Shown: positions 42,241 to 51,005 of the stretch, in pieces | How the letters are laid out: every line of letters starts with the position of its first letter | Numbering within the stretch: the first letter of the stretch is position 1 | Assembly (NCBI RefSeq): GCF_014647135.1 | Contig: NZ_BMOP01000001.1 | Coordinates: 186,001-250,000, forward strand | Source: Shewanella xiamenensis | GTDB lineage: Bacteria > Pseudomonadota > Gammaproteobacteria > Enterobacterales > Shewanellaceae | Length of the DNA stretch: 64,000 nt | Reading direction: 5' to 3' | Notes under the pieces: generated by a model | Database searches by the model: none | What the model was told of the DNA's origin: nothing | The model's input: only the letters and a program-made list of their open reading frames with translations | Position numbers and translations under genes: made by a program

Positions 42241-42596
42241 TTTTTTACGACGGATATCCCGTAGTCAGTTCTGAGTTTTTTGACAATGGCTTCGAAGAAC
42301 GCGGCCTTCATGCGGGTATCTTCAAGTTCGGCTTCGAGGGCTTTTATCTTTTGCTCGGGGGTGAGCGTGGTGGGTTCAGTCATCAACTGTCCTCGCATTG
42401 ATGTAGACGGTGTCCCTTGGGACCAATCCAGTTTGCCATGCTTGCGTAACCAAACTAACACGGTGGAGCAACCTTGAATACCGTACTTGTCTTGCGCCTG
42501 CTTATAGGTCAGCTCGCCTTTTTCCACTTGGTCGACAACCGCCAATTTAAAAGCGAGGGAATAATCGCGTTGAGTTCGTTAAATTGTTGAAGTCAT
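42204..42596 (-). pseudogene. IS3-family orfA (helix-turn-helix) with nonsense at codon 6
   Basis: The expected start is ATG at 42596, nine bases from GGAGAG. It reads MTSTI and then meets TAA (42579-42581), followed in frame by RTQRDYSLAFKLAVVDQVEKGELTYKQAQ and the rest of the HTH protein to 42204. An internal TTG at 42545 could restart translation without the first 14 residues, but the natural frame is broken. Confidence 0.8.
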
Positions 42597-42657
42597 TACA
42601 CTCTCCAAAATGAGTTTGAAAAGTGTCAACGCTATTTAGGACGGGTCACAGCCAATA

Positions 42658-42683
42658 AAAAAGCCGCAAATTGCGGCTTTTTA
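42658..42683 (-). terminator. Terminator of the M36 protease gene
   Basis: AAAAGCCGCAA pairs with TTGCGGCTTTTT around a single base, on the minus strand side after the protease stop. The IS element ends about eight bases beyond it. Confidence 0.8.
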
Positions 42684-42694
42684 TTATTAGCGCG

Positions 42695-45600
42695 TTATTT
42701 ACGTCGACGTAATGTAGCTAAAGGCAACAAGATAAATGTTAACCAACCTAAACTACCTCCGGAAGACTTATTCGGTGTAGGAGTTGGTGTAGGTGCCGGA
42801 ATATCATTCACCTTAACTGATATAGTACTCACTACATCGTCTGTTCCATCATTTACAGTTAGTGCAAATTCAAGAGTCTCATTTGCACTAACTTGCGGGG
42901 CTGTGAAGCTTAATGATGCCGTATCTGCCCCAGTCAGGGTGACTGCAGTACCTGAAGTTTGTGCCCAAGAATAGGTGAGTATATCATCAGAATCTGCATC
43001 AATCGCAACAGCCGTTATGCTAACATCTTCACCCTCTTTTACTTCAGTTGCACTTGGAGTCAAACTGACAACAGGAATGTTATTATTTTTTACTGTTATC
43101 AACACAGTGCTTACAACATCATCTGTTCCATCATTTACAGTTAACGCGAATTCTAAAACTTCATCAGCATCAACATTTGGAGCTGTAAAACTTAACGAAG
43201 CAGTATCTTTGCCTGTAAGTGTCGCTGCAGTGCCTGACGTTTGAACCCAAGTATAAGTGAGAGTATCACCTGCATTCGCATCAATAGCAGCAGCAGTGAT
43301 GCTCACAGCTTCGCCTTCTTTTACCTCTGTTGCGCTGGTGACTAAGCTAACATTGGGTAAACGGTTAACGCATGGATTTACATCACCTGCCGTTTGCTCA
43401 TGGAAGACACTAGTCACAATATTTGTAAAGGTGACGTTATCAATAATCCAACCAAACTCATTCGAATTGGTATCTGAGACAATACGGAAACGGAAACGAA
43501 CTTCGTTACCATTTAACTTAGTTCCAAAGTTTACTGTTTCAATATCACCAGGGAAATCCATAAAGCCAGTAAATGCTTGGCGACCAGGTAGCAGATCCGC
43601 TAACTCACCAGTATAGCCAGCACCTTCAAAGACACCGCCCATTTGAGTTACATCTGCCCAATCCCCTCCGTTGACGCTAATTTCAACTACACCACCGTCG
43701 TAGTTTTCTTCAATTTCAAAATATTGGAACCAGCTGATTTTGAAATCACCACCGTAACCAACAGTTACAGGTTTAGTTTCATAAGCGACATCTGATGCAA
43801 AGCCATTATTGGCAATACGTAGATATTGAGTGTCAACAGGGAAGTAATCGGCATATTGGCTTTCAAGTTTCGCAGTGCCCTTGGCCATGTCACCGCCTCC
43901 AAGCACATGTTCCTTAAAGTCAACTCGCCCAGCTTGGCTTTCCATATTACTCGTAGACTTATTGCCTTCAGGCGCTTTGTCTTTAAAGTCCATGTTAACG
44001 ACAGTTGTAAAGCTATATTCGTTTACATCGGTTCCCTCTAAAGTTGGGAACGTCAGTTTTAACTCTACAGTATCGGCTGTTGTAGCTTCGTTAAGAGTCA
44101 TCTCTATCGGAGTACTAGTAACTTCTGCAAATAAGTCTAGAGCTCCAAAGGTGACTTTACCGTCGTTTGCCAGCGTAATATCTTGGCCGCTGACAACTTC
44201 AACTTTTCCTTCTAGCCTTTCAAAAGTTTTACTTCCTCGGTTAGTTATCGTGAAGCTGACAGTCCCCGTTTCGCCTTTATCTAAAATGCCGTCTTTACTG
44301 CAATAACCGACAGTTAATCCTTCATAGTCTGCATTGATTTCATGGTTAGTCACATTAAAGGTGGATAATTCAGTTTTATAAGATTCGACCACACCACGGT
44401 GTTTGGTGTCATACCGTTCAGGTGAAACGGCTCCAAGGCCCATACCTCTACGAGCAAAGGCTTTTAGGAATAGTTCATAGTCCTTAGGCTCATTTGCATA
44501 CGCTGCGGCTAACAAGGCATCACGGGCTTCGGTATAAGTTGGTGCAATAGGCGTCATTTTATAGGCTGCAACGAGATAACTCATCATCATGCTGCGCGCT
44601 TCTGCAAAGGTATAGCGTTCATCATTGATTAAAGAGACATAACAATCCCATAGCATAGCGGCCCATGGTTCACCTGCATCATGGACTTCCGCATTGCCAT
44701 ACTGGTCAGCACTAGTTCCTTTATTTAACTCGACATTACCGAAAGTGAGAGGATTCACGTCCATATTTGTGCTGTAAGGGTAATTGCGGATGCCAGAATA
44801 GAAAGAGGCTACATAAGTAATTGCAGCATAAGGCTTTTGGAATAGCTCGTTACCTGGGATTAATGCATCGTCTGCTTCTGATATCACGAGCAATGCATGG
44901 AAGTCCCCCCAACCTTCGCCCATAGAACGGCCTTGTTGGTTGATTAAACCCGAAGAGTTACCCACTAAACGGTTACTGATGTAATGTCCCCATTCATGGG
45001 CAACAATAGCATTATCCCAAGAGCTGTCTTTAAACGGCTTTTTGTTGAACATGGTGACACTGACAGGTTTGGCTGCATCGAGCTGGGCATAAATCAACGC
45101 ACCGTCATTTTTTGATAAGCCGATGCTTGGAATTTTTACCGTATCGTCGCTGCCGCCCATTGGCGCTGGCTCTGTGGTACCCGAGTTGTTAGCTATGAGT
45201 ACGCCAATTGCTCCTGCAGTTTGGGCGAATTTAGCTTTCACGGTAAAGCCGCAAACACCACGGTCAATAATGGCTATTTTGCCTGCTAAATCTGCTGCAT
45301 TTGTTGGTGTCGTACATCCATCATTCACAGGGGCTACACCATCAACAAGACGAACCACTTCACCACTGATTTCAAATTGACCTTGACCAAAGCTTGCGCG
45401 TTGTGTCGACGGGAGTAGACCAATCGCAGCATCAGAGGTTACGGTTACACCATAGTCTTCACCATTGACTGCATCTTTACTATCCCAAAGATACATTTGC
45501 ATTCTCGGTGAGCGGCCATCAGCTGGAGTGCTCATGTTTGCATTGTTAAAGCCTGAGTTATCTTGAACTTCAGCTCTAATTGCATCTCCCTCTTCACCGC

Positions 45601-46876
45601 CACGCCCGTAGTTCTTCGCTTGAGCATTTCCTGAGGCTTCATCGAACCCATGATCATAAAATAAATCATGTAAATAGTTGTTCATATAGAACAGGTTAAC
45701 AATAGATGCTTTGCGGTTGTTAACAGAGCTTTCGACTTGATTTGTATTATATTGATAGTCAAAAGTTTTATCGCTAGTGATTTCTGCTGTGAAGTCACCA
45801 TTGGTAAAGCCATCTGGGGCTAGAGCGTCTACATAGGCAAAGACGTTATTACCCGATGTTGTGGTGGCATCTTCCGCTAACCATGGATCCATTGTACTGA
45901 TGGGGCCAGTGGTGATAGTAACCATTGGAGCATCTAAATACTCAGTTGCGTCGACTTGGTCTTCACTCATAGCTGGAATAACATTGCCATGTGGACCATC
46001 CCAAGGCACACCTTGCTCATCAGCATATATACGATAATTAAACGCGGCTTCTTGTGCTGTCAGGTTATGTTTAAAAAGGACTTTATTATCTAAGTCGCTA
46101 ATAACAAATGAATAAAATTCAGAGTCAACACTGTCGTTATCTGCGACCTCAATCTCCACGTAATGAGCAGGTACGAGCGAACCTTTCAATTCAAAAAATA
46201 CGGGTTTAGAACGTGGTTCACCTTTAAGTATTTTCGAATTACCAGAAGCTGTTACGTTAAAAGATTGAAATTTACCTGACGTTGTCGATGCGCTGATATT
46301 GGCATCGGAAACACCCATTGCCTTTGAAGCCGCTTTCACCGCATTTAAAGGATCATTAAAAGTCGTTTTAATCCCTTTGAGCTCAGTTGTGTTAGCTGTA
46401 CTTGAGGGTAATAAGCTTCCAGAAGTTGCCACGAGTTCAAAATTACTATCCATCAACACATTGAAATTACGGTTGAAAACCTCAACGCCTTGATATTCTT
46501 GCTGGTATTTAGCAATTTTTGCCCCACGGCCTGTATCGTGCAAGTTGGTTAGCACTGGTTTCAAACTAGCATTTTTGCTAGTTGATAGACCCGTTACTTG
46601 GTTCAGATAGTAATCGGCTGCAAAGGCAAGTTTATATTGTGAATCAAGGGCCCCCATATCGGGAGTTCTTTGATCTGATTTTGCCCATTGAAAAGTGGCT
46701 TCTCCAGTTTCTTGATCATATTGATCTTTCATACCACTGACTGAAGTTACGCTCTGGCTATGCTGATTTTTGGCTAAGTTATTACTGATTTGATGTATAC
46801 GCAGAGTATTATTGTCTGCAACAGCAGCACTTGATAGTAGTGCCGCGGAGATAGCGATAGATAGTTTTGTCTTCAC
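42695..46876 (-). CDS. Secreted M36 (fungalysin-like) zinc metalloprotease with tandem Ig-like domains and GlyGly-CTERM tail
   Basis: GTG 46876, eight bases after AAGGA, gives a clean signal peptide (MKTKLSIAISAALLSSAAVADNN); a TTG at 46894 also opens the frame. The 1393-residue protein has a propeptide of about 300 residues and an M36 catalytic domain with zinc motif HEWGHYISNRL near residue 625 and MGEGWGDFHAL about 30 residues later. A PA domain is inserted before the zinc site (GKIAIIDRGVCGFTVKAKFAQTAGA). A beta domain follows, then two near-identical Ig/PKD-like domains. The tail, PTPTPNKSSGGSLGWLTFILLPLATLRRRK, is a GlyGly-CTERM signal, expected to be cut by rhombosortase after type II secretion. 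It is probably a degradative exoenzyme on the cell surface. Confidence 0.93.
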   Translation of the reverse strand: MKTKLSIAISAALLSSAAVADNNTLRIHQISNNLAKNQHSQSVTSVSGMKDQYDQETGEATFQWAKSDQRTPDMGALDSQYKLAFAADYYLNQVTGLSTSKNASLKPVLTNLHDTGRGAKIAKYQQEYQGVEVFNRNFNVLMDSNFELVATSGSLLPSSTANTTELKGIKTTFNDPLNAVKAASKAMGVSDANISASTTSGKFQSFNVTASGNSKILKGEPRSKPVFFELKGSLVPAHYVEIEVADNDSVDSEFYSFVISDLDNKVLFKHNLTAQEAAFNYRIYADEQGVPWDGPHGNVIPAMSEDQVDATEYLDAPMVTITTGPISTMDPWLAEDATTTSGNNVFAYVDALAPDGFTNGDFTAEITSDKTFDYQYNTNQVESSVNNRKASIVNLFYMNNYLHDLFYDHGFDEASGNAQAKNYGRGGEEGDAIRAEVQDNSGFNNANMSTPADGRSPRMQMYLWDSKDAVNGEDYGVTVTSDAAIGLLPSTQRASFGQGQFEISGEVVRLVDGVAPVNDGCTTPTNAADLAGKIAIIDRGVCGFTVKAKFAQTAGAIGVLIANNSGTTEPAPMGGSDDTVKIPSIGLSKNDGALIYAQLDAAKPVSVTMFNKKPFKDSSWDNAIVAHEWGHYISNRLVGNSSGLINQQGRSMGEGWGDFHALLVISEADDALIPGNELFQKPYAAITYVASFYSGIRNYPYSTNMDVNPLTFGNVELNKGTSADQYGNAEVHDAGEPWAAMLWDCYVSLINDERYTFAEARSMMMSYLVAAYKMTPIAPTYTEARDALLAAAYANEPKDYELFLKAFARRGMGLGAVSPERYDTKHRGVVESYKTELSTFNVTNHEINADYEGLTVGYCSKDGILDKGETGTVSFTITNRGSKTFERLEGKVEVVSGQDITLANDGKVTFGALDLFAEVTSTPIEMTLNEATTADTVELKLTFPTLEGTDVNEYSFTTVVNMDFKDKAPEGNKSTSNMESQAGRVDFKEHVLGGGDMAKGTAKLESQYADYFPVDTQYLRIANNGFASDVAYETKPVTVGYGGDFKISWFQYFEIEENYDGGVVEISVNGGDWADVTQMGGVFEGAGYTGELADLLPGRQAFTGFMDFPGDIETVNFGTKLNGNEVRFRFRIVSDTNSNEFGWIIDNVTFTNIVTSVFHEQTAGDVNPCVNRLPNVSLVTSATEVKEGEAVSITAAAIDANAGDTLTYTWVQTSGTAATLTGKDTASLSFTAPNVDADEVLEFALTVNDGTDDVVSTVLITVKNNNIPVVSLTPSATEVKEGEDVSITAVAIDADSDDILTYSWAQTSGTAVTLTGADTASLSFTAPQVSANETLEFALTVNDGTDDVVSTISVKVNDIPAPTPTPTPNKSSGGSLGWLTFILLPLATLRRRK
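42812..43352 (-). repeat. Tandem Ig/PKD-like domain repeat inside the M36 protease
   Basis: Two direct copies of about 265 bases encode nearly the same domain: VSLVTSATEVKEGEAVSITAA... and VSLTPSATEVKEGEDVSITAV..., each with SLSFTAP and EFALTVNDGTDDVVST. The DNA remains visibly similar, so the duplication is recent or kept alike by conversion. Confidence 0.85.
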
Positions 46877-47084
46877 AACTTCATTCCTTGTCAATTAATG
46901 CTTGTAGTGCAAAATCAATCGCACTTGTAGCTAAATTGTTATAATTATGCTGCGCATTTTGTGGCTAGCAATGGAGTTGTAACACAAAAATATCGTACGG
47001 TTAACACTTTTGAAGTAAAAAAGACTTAAGTCATACTTTTGCAATATATCGTTCTGTTTGTTGAGCTTTATATTCGTGGGTTGA

Positions 47085-47546
47085 TTAAGGCTTTACTGCC
47101 CGTGTAATCGGGTTTTGCAGGCTGATCAGGGTTTCAGTCGATTGAATTTCGTCGATTGATTGGATGCGGTTAATCAGCACATGTTGCAGGCCATCGATGG
47201 ATTGGCACATGACTTTGACAAAAATGCTGTAGTTGCCAGTGGTATAGTAGGCTTCAACCACTTCTTCTAGGGCGTTTAGCTTGGCGATGGCGGCGGGGTA
47301 GTCGCCAGCACTTTTGAGATTAATTCCAATAAAACAGCAGACATCGTAACCCAGTGCCTTGGGATTGATGGTGATCTGGGCACCCGTGATAATCCCCGCT
47401 TGTTTCATTTTCTCGACACGCACATGAATGGTACCCGCACTCACGCCGAAACGTTTGGCAAGTTCGGCAAAAGGTGTGCGCGCGTCTTGCATTAAGGCTT
47501 CGAGGATATGGTTATCTAGCTGATCACGCTGAAATGCGGTTTCCAT
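47085..47546 (-). CDS. asnC: AsnC, Lrp/AsnC-family transcriptional regulator
   Basis: ATG 47546 gives METAFQRDQLDNHILEALMQDARTPFAELAKRFGVSAGTIHVRVEKMKQAGIITGAQI; upstream codons in the open frame to 47579 are not family-like. The 153 residues cover an N-terminal HTH and a C-terminal RAM domain, very close to E. coli AsnC, including SAGDYPAAIAKL, YYTTGNYSIFVKVMC and IQSTETLISLQNP. In E. coli AsnC controls asnA in response to asparagine. No asnA is seen in this window. Confidence 0.92.
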   Translation of the reverse strand: METAFQRDQLDNHILEALMQDARTPFAELAKRFGVSAGTIHVRVEKMKQAGIITGAQITINPKALGYDVCCFIGINLKSAGDYPAAIAKLNALEEVVEAYYTTGNYSIFVKVMCQSIDGLQHVLINRIQSIDEIQSTETLISLQNPITRAVKP

Positions 47547-47641
47547 AAATAAACTCTCTATAACATAATGAATTGTCATAAAGTTACGTTTTTTTATAGG
47601 GAATGGCTACTGCTTTTGCGTTTTTTAATTGTTTTTAGTGA

Positions 47642-48319
47642 TCATTGCTCACCTTCTGGTTCGCAAAAGGAGGCATTAGCGCTGAATGTCATAGGTTCAC
47701 CCGTATATGGGTGTTTGATCGTAAGCTCTGCGGCGTGGAGTAATAATCGCGGTGCTAAGGATTTGGCCAGTGGATCGGCGTAAAAGCCATCGCCTAGGAT
47801 AGGATGGCCGAGTGCCATCATATGTACTCTGAGTTGGTGTGAGCGCCCAGTAATCGGCTTGAGTTTAACCAGCGTCGAGCGCTTGGCGCGGCTTAACACT
47901 TCAAAATGGGTCAATGATGGCTTGCCAATGTCGTGGTCAACTTTCTGTTTTGGGCGATTGGGCCAGTCGCAGATCAGCGGATAATCTACGCTACCTGTAT
48001 CGTTTTTGACATGGCCGGCGACTCTGGCGAGATAGGTTTTGCTGGTTTCTCTATCATGAAACTGGCGTTTTAATTCGCGTTCGGCGCTACGAATGAGCGC
48101 AACCACTATTACACCTGAGGTCGCCATATCAAGGCGATGGACGATTTGGCAATGCGGATGCTCAGCTTTTACTCGGGCGTACACACTGTCGTAATGGGCG
48201 GGATCGCGACCAGGCACTGATAACAACCCCGAAGGCTTGTTGACGACGATAATGTCTTTATCTTGGTAAAGCACATCGAGCCAGGGAGTTGTTGGTGGTT
48301 GGTAAATAAAATCAGTCAT
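47642..48319 (-). CDS. rluA: Dual-specificity 23S rRNA(746)/tRNA(32) pseudouridine synthase
   Basis: The 225-residue enzyme contains the catalytic segment HRLDMATSGVIVVAL (Asp nucleophile) and is close to E. coli RluA along its length. Shared segments include PWLDVLYQDKDIIVVNKPSGLLSVPGR, ICDWPNRPKQKV, and LKPITGRSHQLRVHMMALGHPILGD. There is no S4 domain, as expected for RluA. It modifies U746 of 23S rRNA and U32 of several tRNAs. Confidence 0.94.
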   Translation of the reverse strand: MTDFIYQPPTTPWLDVLYQDKDIIVVNKPSGLLSVPGRDPAHYDSVYARVKAEHPHCQIVHRLDMATSGVIVVALIRSAERELKRQFHDRETSKTYLARVAGHVKNDTGSVDYPLICDWPNRPKQKVDHDIGKPSLTHFEVLSRAKRSTLVKLKPITGRSHQLRVHMMALGHPILGDGFYADPLAKSLAPRLLLHAAELTIKHPYTGEPMTFSANASFCEPEGEQ

Positions 48320-48506
48320 AATCGCGCCTATTCAATAATGCGCGGCAAAGATACTCCGCTCGGCTCTGGGGTGCAAGTTTGTTGTCTCTCCTCCTGAGTT
48401 CGCCTCGCTTTAATCCAGCGAAAAATGATTTGCAGATAGAGCTGGATTTGAGTTTTTGTTATACTCGTCACCTTTTTCGTTATTGTTCATTTTGAGCCTG
48501 TGAAGT

Positions 48507-50423
48507 ATGAGCCAGCCAGAGATTTACACCCCTGAGACACTTTCTCACGTTAATAACCGTCTAGAGTTATTGGCGCCAGCAAAAAATGCCGATTATGGTA
48601 TTGAAGCCATTCGCCATGGTGCCGATGCGGTTTATATCGGTGGTCCAGCATTTGGGGCGCGTGCGACGGCGGGTAACAGTGTGGAAGATATCGCTCGCCT
48701 ATGTGCTTTTGCACACAAGTATCATGCTCAAGTGTTTGTCGCCCTCAATACGATTCTGATGGACGATGAGCTCGAAACCGCAGAAAAACTGATTTGGGAT
48801 GTGTATAACGCGGGCGCCGATGCACTGATTGTGCAGGATATGGGGGTTTTACAGCTTAACCTGCCGCCGATTGCACTGCACGCCAGTACGCAAATGGACA
48901 ACCGTAATCCCGAAAAAGTTGCCTTCTTAGAGCAAGTGGGATTCTCGCAGGTGGTACTGGCGCGCGAGCTGGGCTTAAGCCAAATCCGTGAGGTTGCGGC
49001 TCATACCAATATGCAGATTGAGTTCTTTATCCACGGCGCGCTGTGTGTGGCCTACAGTGGATTATGTAACTTAAGCCATGCCTTTAGTAATCGCAGTGCT
49101 AACCGCGGTGAATGTTCGCAAATGTGTCGTCTGCCGGGAAATCTAAAGACTCGCCAAGGGGATGTGTTAGCACAAAACGAACACTTACTCTCATTAAAAG
49201 ATAATAACCAAACCGATAACCTCGAAGCCTTGATTGATGCCGGTGTTCGCTCCTTCAAAATTGAGGGGCGTTTAAAGGATTTAAGTTACGTTAAAAACGT
49301 GACCGCTCATTATCGCCAAAAACTCGATGCCATTATGGCGCGTCGCCCTGAGTTTGTGGCTTCATCCCATGGCCGTACTGAGCATACGTTTACCCCTGAT
49401 CCCGAAAAAACCTTTAATCGTGGCAGCACCGACTATTTTGTCCATGAGCGTAGCCAAGGGATTAAAGATTTTCGCTCGCCCAAATATATTGGCCAAGATG
49501 TGGGTAAAGTGGTCGCTCTTGGTAAGGATTTTATTCAAGTCAGTTCAACCCACGAATTTAATAACGGTGATGGGTTAGCGTATTTTCCACCCAATTATGC
49601 GATGGCAAAGCAGTCCGACGACAAGTTGCAAGGTTTACGAGTAAACCGCGCCGAAGGCCATAAGCTGCATGTGTTACAAGTTCCACGGGATTTACGTGTT
49701 GGTATGACTTTATACCGTAACCATAATCAGGCATTTGAAGCCTTGTTAGCGAAAGAGTCGGCCAAGCGAATTATCGGTATAGATATGCGTTTAACCGATA
49801 CAGCTAGGGGCGTAGCGCTGACTTTAACCGATATCTACGGCCTCAGTGCTACGGTTGAGTTGGAAGTTGAAAAGACTCCCGCCACCGACGCTGAAAAAAC
49901 CTTGCAGACGATTCGTACACAATTATCGAAGCTTGGCAGTACCGATTTTACGGCGCGCCAGATTAGTATCGAAACTGCTCAGCCTTGGTTCCTGCCTGCT
50001 TCAACCCTTAACGGCCTGCGCCGTGATGCGGTAGCGGCATTAGAACTTGCCCGTGTAGAGGGCTACCAACGCCCAAAACCTTGGAAATATAACCAAGATG
50101 CTGTGTATCCATTCAAACACTTAAGTTACTTAGGTAACGTGGCAAACGAAAAGGCCAAAGATTTTTATCAGCGCCATGGCGTGATTGAAATTCAGGATAC
50201 CTACGAGAAAAACGGCGTGACTGAAGACGTGCCTTTGATGGTGACTAAGCACTGCCTGAGATTTAACTTTAATCTTTGTCCTAAGGAAGTGCCGGGAATA
50301 AAGGCCGATCCTATGGTGCTCGAGATCGGTAACGATGTACTTAAGTTAGTATTTGATTGCCCTAAGTGCGAGATGCTTGTTGTCGGTGAAAACCGTCAGG
50401 TTCGCGGCCAAAAAGCGCTTTAA
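48507..50423 (+). CDS. rlhA: 23S rRNA 5-hydroxycytidine C2501 synthase (peptidase U32 family)
   Basis: The 638-residue protein is close to E. coli RlhA (YdcP). The N-terminal barrel has RLELLAPAKNADYGIEAIRHGADAVYIGGPAFGAR, LHASTQMDN, and EFFIHGALCVAYSGLCNLSHA. Cys-rich RGECSQMCRLP follows, then SFKIEGRLKDLSYVKN. The C-terminus has four Cys that may bind a cluster or metal (KHCLRFNFNLCPKE and DCPKCEM). RlhA hydroxylates C2501 in the peptidyl transferase centre. It is monocistronic, ended by a strong terminator. Confidence 0.92.
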   Translation: MSQPEIYTPETLSHVNNRLELLAPAKNADYGIEAIRHGADAVYIGGPAFGARATAGNSVEDIARLCAFAHKYHAQVFVALNTILMDDELETAEKLIWDVYNAGADALIVQDMGVLQLNLPPIALHASTQMDNRNPEKVAFLEQVGFSQVVLARELGLSQIREVAAHTNMQIEFFIHGALCVAYSGLCNLSHAFSNRSANRGECSQMCRLPGNLKTRQGDVLAQNEHLLSLKDNNQTDNLEALIDAGVRSFKIEGRLKDLSYVKNVTAHYRQKLDAIMARRPEFVASSHGRTEHTFTPDPEKTFNRGSTDYFVHERSQGIKDFRSPKYIGQDVGKVVALGKDFIQVSSTHEFNNGDGLAYFPPNYAMAKQSDDKLQGLRVNRAEGHKLHVLQVPRDLRVGMTLYRNHNQAFEALLAKESAKRIIGIDMRLTDTARGVALTLTDIYGLSATVELEVEKTPATDAEKTLQTIRTQLSKLGSTDFTARQISIETAQPWFLPASTLNGLRRDAVAALELARVEGYQRPKPWKYNQDAVYPFKHLSYLGNVANEKAKDFYQRHGVIEIQDTYEKNGVTEDVPLMVTKHCLRFNFNLCPKEVPGIKADPMVLEIGNDVLKLVFDCPKCEMLVVGENRQVRGQKAL

Positions 50424-50439
50424 TTAATGCCTTGATAGC

Positions 50440-50474
50440 AAGGGAGCATTGAGCATTCAATGCTCCCTTTTTTA
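50440..50474 (+). terminator. Intrinsic terminator after rlhA
   Basis: AAGGGAGCATTGA pairs perfectly with TCAATGCTCCCTT around GCAT, followed by TTTTTATT. Confidence 0.9.
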
Positions 50475-50565
50475 TTGTTTTTCAGCTGCTCAGCTTTCTC
50501 ATTGTTGCCTATGGGTTACTGAAAGGATACTTTATTGAAAAATTTTAATAATAAAGGATGTCAGC

Positions 50566-50940
50566 ATGGGACTATTAGATGGGTTGCTCGGAAATGCTTC
50601 TGAGGTGAATTTACAGGAGCTGGCCGAAGAGCTGCGCCCAATCATGGGGATTCAGGAAGAATTAAAGCTGGCCTATAAAGTGGTCCGTGATCTGTTTGTA
50701 TTTACCAATAAGCGCTTGATCTTAATTGATAAGCAAGGGCTCACGGGCCAAAAGACCAGCTATCACTCCGTGCCCTATAAATCCATCACCCATTTTGAAG
50801 TGGAAACCACAGGCCATTTCGATATGGATGCCGAGCTAAGAATTTGGATTTCAGGTCGAAGTGAGCCACTGGTAAAAGAGCTTAAGCGCGGCACCGATGT
50901 GGTCGGGATCCAAAAGACTATCGCCACTTTCGCACTGTAG
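50566..50940 (+). CDS. Small bacterial PH-domain protein
   Basis: The 124-residue protein reads MGLLDGLLGNASEVNLQELAEEL, then LAYKVVRDLFVFTNKRLILIDKQGLTGQKTSYHSVPYKSITHFEVET, and ends in a helix. This is the bacterial pleckstrin-homology (bPH, YvbH-like) fold. AAAGGATG precedes the ATG. The role is unknown; such proteins may bind membranes or partner proteins. It is convergent with the MORN-like gene, with a hairpin (50973-51000) between. Confidence 0.87.
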   Translation: MGLLDGLLGNASEVNLQELAEELRPIMGIQEELKLAYKVVRDLFVFTNKRLILIDKQGLTGQKTSYHSVPYKSITHFEVETTGHFDMDAELRIWISGRSEPLVKELKRGTDVVGIQKTIATFAL

Positions 50941-50972
50941 TCTTTTGATTTAATACTTTTATATCAAGATAT

Positions 50973-51000
50973 TATAAGCAAGCAGATGTGCTTGCTTATA
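50973..51000. terminator. Hairpin between PH-domain and MORN-like genes
   Basis: TATAAGCAAGCA pairs perfectly with TGCTTGCTTATA around GATG. There is no clear T tract, so termination efficiency is uncertain. Confidence 0.6.
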
Positions 51001-51005
51001 TCCAA

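Larger units (their letters stand above)
41346..42650 (-). mobile_element. IS3-family insertion sequence, inactivated
   Basis: The element is about 1.3 kb and oriented on the minus strand. Imperfect terminal inverted repeats are visible: CGTCCTGAAATAAG-TTGACACTT at the left end (from about 41349) and CGTCCT-AAATAGCGTTGACACTT read inward from the right end (about 42643). OrfA and orfB overlap around an AAAAAAC slippery heptamer (42212-42218, minus strand), the classic IS3 frameshift site. Both frames carry nonsense codons. The exact ends and the target duplication could not be fixed by eye. Confidence 0.85.

Noticed and set aside
43875-44306. 143-codon open frame on the plus strand
   Set aside because: It lies antisense within the M36 protease and has no family features.
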